Source of the DNA: CAWABB01 sp963780165
GTDB taxonomy: Bacteria > Bacteroidota > Ignavibacteria > UBA10030 > UBA6906
Direction of reading: 5' to 3'
DNA: 56,727 bases
Assembly: GCA_963780165.1 (NCBI GenBank)
Contig: CAWABB010000005.1
Span: 1 to 56,727 of the forward strand
The translations under genes were made by a program, and so were the position numbers. Below the pieces are notes generated by a model. It was not told where the DNA came from. It worked only from the letters and a program-made list of their open reading frames with translations, and made no database searches. Shown in pieces: positions 27,426 to 36,830 of this stretch (within the stretch, counting starts at the first letter, position 1; each line of letters starts with the position of its first letter).

Positions 27426-28334
27426 TCAATGTCTTGGGACTAGCCTTCTTCGGTCCAGCACGCGCGGGTCCGCGCACAGGGCCGCGACAGCTTCGCCAAA
27501 CCAGCGTCCATAAGCATGCCTCGCCCAGGATAACCGTGAGAGTTTCCAGTGCGCTTCGGCCAGACGCCTGCGGAGTGCAGCCTTGTACTGCGGCGCGAGA
27601 TGCGGATATCGCTGAAGGACGTCCGCATGGAGGCGAGCGATGTTGCGCCGGCGGTCATCCTGAACGGGGCCCGTCCGGGCAGTCAATCGATCTGCCCCGG
27701 TCCCTGCCACTCCCTGAAAGGCACCCACCCCCTGCACCGCACAGACAGGTCGTCCGATGCACAGCTTCATGAAGAAATGCGTGTCGTGCGCGGTCCTGAG
27801 GTCCTCCCAGAAACCACCGACAGATCGAAAGGCTGTCGCGCGAACGAGACTCGTCTGCAGCATCATGGGATGCTCTTCGAGCAACACCCACCCGGTTCCA
27901 TCGTTCACAAGTTCATGAGGAACTTCAGGCGAGAATCCCGCACGTTCCCATTTTGTTCGGCCACCGTCCCCCGCCGGTTTGCGGAGGTCATCGAAGTACA
28001 GGTCCGCAGCACCTCCCGTTGCCTGCACCGCACGCCACAGCCGCTCGAGATGGTCAGGCGCCCAGGTATCGTCTGAATCCAGAAACGCAATCCACGAAAA
28101 GCCCGCTGCCGCAACCCCTCGATTTCTTGCGGCTCCTCCACCGCTGTTCGTCTGCCGAAGAAGCCGGATTGCGCCCCCAAACTCCTCCAACCGTGACTCA
28201 AGATCGTCCGTTGAACCATCATCGACGACAATGATCTCTTGCGGAGGGAGGTTTTGCGAGAAGACGCTGCGCACGGCCGTGCATGTTTGCTGGGCCCGAT
28301 TGTATGTTGGAATGACGACAGCGATATCGCTCAT
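27426..28334 (-). CDS. Glycosyltransferase family 2
   Basis: A 302-aa soluble GT2 enzyme starting MSDIAVVIPTYNRAQQTCTA, with EIIVVDDGSTDDLESRL and FLDSDDTWAPDHLERL carrying the metal-binding acidic residues. The C-terminal part is rich in helices and is likely to select the acceptor. ATG at 28334 lies four bases after the stop of the upstream GT2 gene, so they are coupled; the longer frame to 28403 overlaps that gene. Confidence 0.85.
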   Translation of the reverse strand: MSDIAVVIPTYNRAQQTCTAVRSVFSQNLPPQEIIVVDDGSTDDLESRLEEFGGAIRLLRQTNSGGGAARNRGVAAAGFSWIAFLDSDDTWAPDHLERLWRAVQATGGAADLYFDDLRKPAGDGGRTKWERAGFSPEVPHELVNDGTGWVLLEEHPMMLQTSLVRATAFRSVGGFWEDLRTAHDTHFFMKLCIGRPVCAVQGVGAFQGVAGTGADRLTARTGPVQDDRRRNIARLHADVLQRYPHLAPQYKAALRRRLAEAHWKLSRLSWARHAYGRWFGEAVAALCADPRVLDRRRLVPRH

Positions 28335-28338
28335 GTGT

Positions 28339-29223
28339 TCACGTCGGCCGAACCGCGCCCCTCCGCAATTCCCGGACGATGCGCGGACGAACCCGCCGGG
28401 CATACTCGCGCATCGCCACCAGACACCGGAGGGACTCCATCGGTGTCAGCCGGGCCGCCGGGATCGCCGTCACGTATTTTCTCAACCACAGAAGATGAGG
28501 CGAGCGCGCCGATCTGACATCGGGGCCACCGAACCATAGCATTCTGTCCTGCAGCGCCGCGTGCGAGCGCATGGAAGAACCCTCGTGCCTTCGTCGCTGC
28601 AGCAGGACCCCGGCGATGCGCCGAAACTTCCCCTGTAGGGCCAGCTCCGCAAGGAGAACCCGATCGGCGGAAATGTATGGTTCGACGAGTCTCGTGCGGC
28701 GCAACGCCGCAGTCCGAATCACTCCCAGTATCGCGGTACACCTCGGATTCTCCCAGGAGGAGTCAAGGTATTCCTTCAGCCGCCCATGGGGTGTCTCAGC
28801 CTGAACAACGAGCTCGTCCATGGATTCGGGGCCGACCTCAGCGCCCAGTGCGTCGATGACCACCGCACGGGGGAAGCACAGCACGGCACCGCTGTCGCCC
28901 TCGAGGTCCGCCAGGCAGTCGCGGACAAACGTCGGGGCAAGGACATCGTCGTGCGCCGACCATTTGAAGTACTCGCCGCGGGCCAGATGGACAACACGGT
29001 TGTAGTTCGCTGCCGCGCCCAGGTTCGACTCGTTGCGGACATACTGGATACGGCGGTCCAACGCCGCAAATGATCTGCACAGCTCGGGCGTCCGGTCGGT
29101 CGAGGCGTTATCCGAAATGATCACCTCAAGATCGACAGACGCCTGCGCGATGATCGAGCGGAGTGCTTCCTCCAGGTATCGCTCGCCGTTGTACACGGGG
29201 ACGCCGATGGTTACGAGGGCCAT
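28339..29223 (-). CDS. Glycosyltransferase family 2
   Basis: A 294-aa GT2 enzyme. ALVTIGVPVYNGERYLEEAL opens the GT-A domain, LEVIISDNASTDRTPELC follows, and FKWSAHDDVLAPTFV contains the acidic motif (DD in place of DxD). No membrane segment is evident. ATG at 29223 is chosen because the family start follows directly; four more codons are open upstream. It starts the GT2-GT2-GT2-flippase run that assembles and exports the repeat unit. Confidence 0.85.
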   Translation of the reverse strand: MALVTIGVPVYNGERYLEEALRSIIAQASVDLEVIISDNASTDRTPELCRSFAALDRRIQYVRNESNLGAAANYNRVVHLARGEYFKWSAHDDVLAPTFVRDCLADLEGDSGAVLCFPRAVVIDALGAEVGPESMDELVVQAETPHGRLKEYLDSSWENPRCTAILGVIRTAALRRTRLVEPYISADRVLLAELALQGKFRRIAGVLLQRRRHEGSSMRSHAALQDRMLWFGGPDVRSARSPHLLWLRKYVTAIPAARLTPMESLRCLVAMREYARRVRPRIVRELRRGAVRPT

Positions 29224-29284
29224 GAACCCCCCCACACAGGCGCTGTATTGGAGTTTCTGGAGCCTGCTTCCGCCACCGCGCGGA

Positions 29285-30097
29285 CTACTTCACAAGAAGC
29301 ATTTTGCGCGACAAGGTCGTCCCGCCGGCGGAAAGCCAGTAGACGTACATTCCGCTCGGCAGCGCTGTCGCCGAAAAGGTCGCGTTATGGTATCCCGCCT
29401 CCTGCCGCTCGTCAACCAACAAGGCGACCTGCTCGCCCACAATGTTGTATACCGCGAGCTTGACATGTGCCTCCCGGGGGAGGGCGTATCGAATCGTCGT
29501 CGACGGATTGAACGGGTTCGGATAATTCTGTTCCAGCTCAAAAGCCGAAGGGAGCGCTTCAGGCTCGTCGCCAATTGCCGTCGCAAGGTCAAAGGTCAGC
29601 GCGGCCGTTCGGTCGATGCCCAGGTCGTCGAACACAACTGTCGCCTCCGGAAGCCAGTGCACGTACGGGGTTCGTATCGGATCAAGCACTGTGAACCGGA
29701 GTTTACCCACGACGGTGGAGAGGAGCGACAGGAACACTCCGCTTCCGTTGCTGCCCGTGAAATCAATTTCCACCGACCGGGCACCTGTAACGGTATACCG
29801 GCTGGAGAACTGATCGCCATAAGACCCCGGGAACCTGTTGTTGTCCCAGTTCCCTTCCTCAAGCTCTGATTCGAACTGGATCGCGAAAGGATCATAGGTG
29901 AAAGCGAACGTCGCCATCCCGAGCTTCCAGTTCGTCGAGCTCGTCTGTTTGATGGAAATGATCAGATCATAGGTGCTCCCGGACAGGTTGTCCGTCACGA
30001 TCACCTCGCCCGTCTGTGCAAAGGCGGGCCTGGCGGGCGCCAGGGCAGCGAAGCAGAGCGCCAGAAGGGCTCCCAATGAAGCGAATCGTGTTCGCAT
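29285..30097 (-). CDS. Cohesin-like surface protein with T9SS type A sorting domain
   Basis: A 270-aa secreted protein. It has a signal peptide (about 1-27, ending RPAFAQ), then a beta-sandwich of about 140 residues with WKLGMATFAFTYDPFAIQFE and LLSTVVGKLRFTVLDP. This pattern (internal strands, then a G-x-L-x-x-F-x-V strand) is cohesin-like, though short and divergent. A T9SS type A domain (about 190-270, NYPNPFNPSTTIRYALP to SRKMLLVK) ends it. ATG at 30097 has GGAG about seven bases upstream. It lies 26 bases after a gene whose C-terminus looks like a dockerin, so the two may bind each other on the cell surface. The cohesin assignment is inferred from sequence pattern only. Confidence 0.7.
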   Translation of the reverse strand: MRTRFASLGALLALCFAALAPARPAFAQTGEVIVTDNLSGSTYDLIISIKQTSSTNWKLGMATFAFTYDPFAIQFESELEEGNWDNNRFPGSYGDQFSSRYTVTGARSVEIDFTGSNGSGVFLSLLSTVVGKLRFTVLDPIRTPYVHWLPEATVVFDDLGIDRTAALTFDLATAIGDEPEALPSAFELEQNYPNPFNPSTTIRYALPREAHVKLAVYNIVGEQVALLVDERQEAGYHNATFSATALPSGMYVYWLSAGGTTLSRKMLLVK

Positions 30098-30123
30098 GAA
30101 TGCTCCAAATTCCGTTGAGTGCG

Positions 30124-33100
30124 TCATGGTATGTCTGTCTCCCTGCCCGTGTTCGTCCGGGTCAATGACTGGTCCTGTGCGTCGACCACCCCGTTCAGGG
30201 TGACGTCGCCCGCTCGATACCCTGTCTGGCCCGACTGGGACTTCACCAGCTGCCGGTCCGCGGCATTCACACGGGCTGGCCCGCCGGAAGCGTTCCCGGC
30301 GATCAGCCCGAAGCGGGGCGGTCCGGACGTCGTCACCTGCTCCATTGCTTCTGGCCCATAGGCCTGAGTCAGCGCGAGCGAGAAATCATAGGGAACAGAC
30401 GACGAAACGACCAGCGGCTGCGCCTGGGCCGACATCACCGGAAGGTGATTTGCCTGCCTGACAACCATGAAATACTGGCCTTCCGGCGTGTCATACTCCA
30501 AATACGTTTTGGTGGTGTCCGCCATATCGCGGATACTTCCATCCCGCAGCACCCAGGCGGGGGCGAATTTCCTGATTGTCGACCCATCAGCGCTGAAACC
30601 GTTCCGGATCTCGATGTTGATGCTGTCCACCGCATTGACGGGGATGGCCCGGATCGGATAACGCGTGGCGAGAGCGCCACTGGTCCGGAGGGCATTGCTC
30701 ATCAGCCCCGTCCCTGCGTCGTAGGGACCCTGCAGCAGAACCCTTGCGGACGCGCGCACTCTGGGCGTCTGGTTGTTTCCGAAATAGTCGAAGAGTGCCG
30801 TAAAGGCCGGCGGCGAGGAGCCGTAATTCACGGCGAAGAGCCCGATTGCCGACATCTGCAGGGTGTGCGTGAACGTGACGAGCCGGGTCCACGTGGTTCC
30901 GTTATCCGACCACCATTGCGTCCATACGTTCCGTTCACGCCGGACACGCATGTAGAGAGGCGCGGTCCCGGCAGACCCAACAATCACGTTGGATTTGTTT
31001 GATCCAGCGTTGTTTGTGATGATCCCGACAAAGGCGCTCGTGTTGGTGCCATCAGAATAAAAGTCAAAGCGGAGATAGTTTGCCAGGTCCGCCTGCACCA
31101 GGATCCCACCCCCCTGCGTGGATGGCATGGGAGAATCCAGCTTGAACTCGATGTCGAAATCTGTGTCATTTGTCGACTGGAGCACGCGCGGTGTATTGTT
31201 TGGCCCCGTGTATGCGTCGTGAACAACTCCGGCGGGAACCCCCAGGGACAGCTGTGTGCCCGTCACACCGTGAGATCCGTCATTGAGCGGATCGACGTAT
31301 GTCCAGAGCTCGGTGTTGAGCGTGGGAGCGTTGAAATCATCCGAAGAGATCGATGAAGAACCTTTCGTCACGAAGAACTGGTCGGTCGTTGAGCTCGAAT
31401 TCCCCGACGGGTCTGTCGCCGTGATGCGGTAGTGATACAGCGTGTTCTCAGTAAGACCGGAGAGCAAAACGCTCTGGCCGCTTGCGAGAGAATCCTTTGT
31501 GACAAAGCTGCCGTACGACGTGGTCAGGCCGTAGTCCACACGAGCAAACGCCTGCTCGCTCGTGGCCCAGCGGATTTCGGCGCTTGTGCGACCGATGATC
31601 GTACTAGCATCGGAAATGACTGGTGGGACCACATCTCCGGAAATATTCGTGACGACGACCGCTCCAAACGTTGCGCGCACGTGATGGGCAAGGAGGAGGA
31701 AGGAGCCGTCGGTGGGACCCGACAAAGGACCCAGGTATGACATATCGTAGCTTGCCGGTTCCGTTGTCCCCACAGCCCAGACCTTGAAATTGTAGAGGTT
31801 TCCGGTCGGAGTTGTCTCACACCGCATCTTGAAGAAATATGTTATCCCCAGCTGAATGCGCTTACCCGGGTCGGGCAGAAAGTTTCTCGGTTCCGTGTAA
31901 ATCTCCAGCCTTCCGCGTGGCTTCTCGAACGTGAAGAAGCCGCCCGCACCGAACGGGATCCACCCTGTCTTCGGCTGCCACCCCGCCTTCGGGTTGTCCG
32001 TGTGGCCGCGCCAGCGCAAAAACAGACCCACCACCGGGCTGCCGCTGACCGTATTGTAGCCGGATGAATCAACCTCATGAACCGTGATCGGAACCGTGAC
32101 CTCATAATTCGTCCATGTGGTGTCCCCCATCGCCACAAGGCGGTCGTACCCGGGTTCAATGGTCAACAGACCATTCCCGTCCACGCTCCAGAGCCCATCC
32201 ACCACCTGCGCCGAATCCGAGAGTGAGGAAGGCCCGGCCCAGGCAACGCGGGTGGGGATCGGCCATGTCCGGCCCGTATGGTAACGCAGAATGACTGTGT
32301 CGCGCGACTCGTTGGACAGGCTATCGGTTGCGAAGATCACGACACGGTTGCTGTCCGGCAGCGGGCTCATCTGCGACCATGCAATATCGGCCACGAAGTC
32401 GCCCTTACGTGCCAGGCGCCGGGTATCAGGCCCAACCGAAAGATTGACCTGCGGGCCACCGTTGAGGGAGTATTTGAGAGAGAGAATGCCGTCGGGGTCT
32501 GATACGTTGCCGAAAATGTCCGCCCAACGCTGGCTTACCCCTATCTGGCGGAATGTGAGCCGCTTCCCGTACCACAGAGTGATGACCGGAGCCGACGTGG
32601 CTGCAATCGTGAAATTGCTGCTCGCCGCCGGCGCTAGCCCGGCTGACGAGGCAGTCAGTCGCTTTGTGCCGGACTGGTTGATTCGTCAGATCGTCAAACG
32701 TCGCCAACCCGGAAGCGTTTGTTGCACGCGTCAGTGTTCCGCTCATGATTCCTGTCCCGCTCGAGAGCGACATGACCACTGATACACCTGCCTGCGCGAC
32801 GTTGTTGTTGCTCGTGTCGCGGAGCTGAACGGTCACGGGCGGAGCAATACTCGTGTTCGGGTCAGCTGTCGAGGGCTGCTGGACGAACACCAGCTTCACC
32901 GCCGCTCCGGGTGTAATCGTAATTGCGTTGGATGTTCCAGTGCCGCCGGAGCCCGACGATACGGAGATGGTTCCGGTGCCCGTCGATCCGAGGTACTTCA
33001 TTCCGAGGGCAGTCAGATTCGCCACGCCTCCGGTGAAGTCGTTCGCCCGGTTCAGCACGTTCAAGCCCCCGGAGCCGAGCCCGGCAATGGAACCGCTCAG

Positions 33101-34435
33101 CGGCGCGTCCGCCACAACCGTCACGTTGTTCGCGGAGGCGTCGTACGAGCCCACGGCATTGCCGTACGCATCTTGTGCGAGAATCTGGTTCGTCCCGGTG
33201 AACGTTAATCCGTTTGTCTGGGGCGACGCCAGCGTGATGCCAAACTGCGCCTGGGCGCCTGCACCAACCGTGACGACAAGGCGGTCGGCTCCCGCCGCGG
33301 ACACGGTGCCATCGGTGACCGCAAGAGTGTCTGTGCCAACGCGATACAGCTTCAAAACGCCGTTGTTCGATCCTGAGACGTTTGCGATGCCGTTGACAAA
33401 CGTGATCGTGGTGGCCGTTCCGAAGGTCTGTGCGGTCCCGGTTTTGTCGTTGACCGTCGGCGGCGTGACGGGATTCGGAGATGAGCCCGCACCCGAAAAT
33501 GTGAGGCTCTTGTCGCCGGAGTAGCCGAGCACGGTATTGTTTGTCGCGTCCTTGGCCGTGATGGTGAGGTTCTGAGAGGCTCCGGCCGTTTGCGTGCTCG
33601 AGCCTGTGATGACCAGGCGGGTCGCACTACCGGCGCTGATGGTCACGTTGCCCGATGTGCCGGATTTGCCGCCCGAAGAAATCGCCGTGAACGTTCCCGT
33701 GCCAATCGTGCCGGTGTAACGCATCCCGAGCGCATTCAATGTCGCGACGCCCTGGATGAAGTCCGATGCACGATTGAGCGTGTTGTTACTTCCGGTACCG
33801 AGGCCGGTGATCGTGCCGGAAAGCGGCGAATTGGCGCTCAGCGTTACATTGTCCGCTGATGCGTCAAAGTTCGTCACAGTATTACCGTAAAGGTCCTGCG
33901 CCGTGAGTGTGTTCGCACCCGTGAACGATTGTCCGTTGAGCTGAGGCGAGCTCAGAACAAGCGTGAATTTGTTTAGCGCGCCCGGAGTGGCCGTAATGAC
34001 CAGTTTGTCGCCTAGCGTCAATGTGCTCAGGGTTCCGTCGGTGACGCCGATCGTATCCTTCTTGGCACGGTAGAGTATCATGACACCGTTTGCGTTTCCG
34101 GATACCGTCGCGACGCCGCTGACGAACGTGACTGTCGTCGCTGCTCCAAATGGGATCCCAAAACCGTTCTTGTCGCTCACGGTTGGGGTTGTAGGGGGAT
34201 TGGGTGACGGTGTCGCCCCGGAGAATGTCAGTTGTTTGTCGCCGTTGTAGGAGGCGTCGATGCTCCCCGAACCATCGTATGCCTCGATGGTCAGGTCGGT
34301 CAGCGCTCCTACAACCGCCGTGGACGGCCCCGAAATCGCCAGCCGGGCCTGCCCCAGCGCAACGCCAGGGATTGTCATCAGCACCATAAACGCCGCAAGG
34401 CGGGCGGCGCCTGTCATTCGTCGAGCACTGTTCAT
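30124..34435 (-). CDS. Large secreted multidomain protein with dockerin-like C-terminus (one frameshift at 32682-32683)
   Basis: Two frames (34435 to about 32683, then to 30124) become one 1436-aa protein if one base of the TT at 32682-32683 is removed, giving ATFDDLTINQSGTKRLTAS. It has a signal peptide (about 1-28), two tandem repeats of about 240 residues (about 30-500, each with SGDKSLTFSGA-type and LNRA.DF..GVA.L.ALGM motifs) and an Ig/filamin-like domain near 505-600. After these come a LamG-like jelly roll, an FN3 domain (about 1000-1090) and a concanavalin-like (DUF1349-type) domain. The C-terminus has two dockerin-like loops, GNASGGPARVNAADRQLV and GDVTLNGVVDAQD. It lacks the NYPNPFNP tail of its neighbours, so it may be held at the surface by a cohesin-like partner. 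Confidence 0.75.
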
Positions 34436-34586
34436 ACGACGCTACCTATCGTAGTAAGTTGATTGAAAAGCACATTCAAAACATCGAAGTCTGAGGCTGG
34501 ACGGCACCCCTCCAGTCACTCCATATAGTGTCCGGAGGGCCGGACTAACCCTCCAATGTACACTCCGGCCGATTGGCGCCATGTAA

Positions 34587-34624
34587 CGGGGCTCACATTC
34601 CAGATGCCTGGAACGAAAGCCCCG
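34587..34624 (-). terminator. Two-part hairpin after the 34679-36815 gene
   Basis: CGGGGCT (34587-34593) pairs with AGCCCCG (34618-34624), and inside it TTCCAG pairs with CTGGAA. The element lies 55 bases beyond the repaired stop codon of the upstream secreted-protein gene. No U-tract follows on the minus strand, so terminator function is inferred. Confidence 0.45.
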
Positions 34625-34678
34625 GTCACAAAGAATCTCACAGGCGGCCAAACCGCCAGATCTGACCCAAGAATCTGC

Positions 34679-36815
34679 CTATTTCAGAAGTACCAGCGTC
34701 CGCACCGCCGAGAACGATCCCGGATGGCGCTCCATCAAGAGCACGTACATCGAGACGGTAGAGGTACACCCCGCCGGCAAGGCCGGTCGGGGCAAATCTC
34801 ACCCGGTACGACCCCGGCGCCTGAAATCCGTCCACCAGTCGCGCAACCTCACGTCCAAGCAGATCGAACACTGTAAGGGTCACCTTGCTCACTCCCCCCG
34901 TAGCGCTCTGCGCACCCGCGATGTCATACCCGATGGTCGTCTCAGGGTTAAAGGGGTTGGGATAGTTCTGCATTAACGCAACGGCTGCAGGCAACTGGGC
35001 TCCGTCAGCCACCGCCGTAAGAATGGTTTGAACCCGGTGGGTCTCGCTGAACGGTCCCCATCCCATGCCGTTCCGCGCTCTTACCCGCCAGTAGTAAGTG
35101 TGGTTCTTGACCAGGCCCCGGGACACAGTCGTTGTATCCGTCAGCGCAGAATCCACGACTTTGAATGCGAAAGCCTCATCGAATCCGAGCTCGAACCAGT
35201 ATCTGTCCGCGTCAGGCCGGCCGGACTCCCATGTGAAGCTGACGCTGTCGCTGACCACGGCCGCCATGTCCTCCGGACTCAGAAGAAGAACGGCGCCGGG
35301 CAACGATCCAGCCGTCGAAAGCCGCCAGGTGGGCGACATCGGACCCTTTCCGCTCGCGTTCCTTCCGAACACGCGCCAGTAATACGTGCGCGACGAAGCC
35401 AGGGCAGATACGTTCCGGACCGTGTCGGCAATCGTCGAGTCGTTCGCGACAAAGCCGCCCGCAAACGTCGAGTCCGTCGAAATCTGAAGTCCATAGAGAA
35501 TGGACATCGGGCTCGAACTCCAGCGGAACATGACCTGCGAGGTGAGGTCCGTGGACCCATCGGGCGGCTCCAGTTGAGCCGGCGTGCCGGGGAGCGTGTT
35601 GACCTCCGCCGCACCTTGCGCTACCACAAGATCCTTATATGCAGCGTTAATTGCAGCCGACATCGTGATGAAATCAATTCCGTCGACGAGCCCGACGGTC
35701 AGCTGCGACGGGAAGTCCGTCAGGTACGAAAATGCCCGCTCACGCCCGAATCCGAATACGGTCATCAGGCTGTCCATCGGACGATAGGAATCGAAGATAC
35801 CATCAGCGTTGTGGTGGGCCATGAAGAAGGACCGATTCACCGTGGGGTCCCCAAAATACGCCCATTCATCCCCGGGGATATCCCCGATCCAGGACTGCGA
35901 GGCCAGCGCCTGCGAACCGGTCGAGGTGACCACGATATCCTTGTTGACCTCGAGCACTCCTCCCGGTGTCCCCTCGTAGAGGAGCCAGTACGTGCTGTCA
36001 CCCGACAGCATGGTCAGACGCGCGTAGCGCGGATAGATTTCCCACCGGCACGACCAATCGTCCGCGACGGTCGCCGTGTTGATGGTGATCTTGAGCGGTC
36101 CACTGTTCGAGATCGTGCTGGCCGACGACGTGAACCCTGGATGGAAATACCCTCGGGGATAGACCGGATTCGGCAGGCCGCGACTCGGTCCACCCGCAGT
36201 GCTCCCCGGATAGCTGGGATGATACCCGATCCAGTCGTTTCCGTTCACGTCGAGTATGCTCGAGAAACCTCCGCCCAGCTTGTGATAGAAGTACGTGCCG
36301 ATCTCCGTCTGCACGCGGTAGCTGAGCTGGCCTTCGTCGAGAATATCGTCCGTGTAGCTGACGCGCGGCGTCACCGCGGCGGGTGTGAACGACCGCGTCG
36401 TGAGATCGAAGTACACGTTGTACACCCTCTGGCTGCCGGGCATTGTCGTTCCGTCCATCAGGATCACCAGTGTGCCCGACGCCTTCGTGGCGGCCTGGAA
36501 GTCGGCATCCTTGTCAAACTGGAACTGCACGGTGTCGTTGATGACCACGCCCGCTGGATTGACCTCGACGACCCGGAGCGAGGCTTCGGAAAACGAGCCG
36601 GATTGCCCGAGCGTCGCGAGGATCTGTGTGAAATTGAGCTGGATGTCGGCAGGTTTCATCGTACGGCTTATGCCGGCGGGATCAACGGTAACAGCGACGC
36701 GAAACCGCCAGTTGGCATTCCACCAGGGTGCCGCTGCGACCACTGGCTGGGTCCATCCTGCAAGGATAACGGCGAGAAGGAGTCCGGTCCGCACCGAATA
36801 TCGAAGTCCGTTCAT
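34679..36815 (-). CDS. Secreted FN3 protein with DUF2341-like N-terminus and T9SS sorting domain (frameshift near 34719-34721)
   Basis: The protein has a signal peptide (about 1-28) and a DUF2341-like opening (APWWNANWRFRVAVTV), then a large beta-rich region of unknown function (about 150-400). Two FN3 domains follow (about 405-495 and 500-600, each with YYWRV), then a T9SS domain (NYPNPFNPETTIGYDI). In the uninterrupted frame the end is abnormal and stops at 34638. One base less in CCC 34719-34721 gives SGSFSAVRTLVLLK and a stop at 34679-34681, the canonical T9SS ending, at 711 aa. It sits 15 bases after the 36831-39290 gene, so the two are probably co-transcribed. It is probably displayed on the surface; its ligand is unknown. 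Confidence 0.78.
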
Positions 36816-36830
36816 GTGGGTCGCTTTGTC

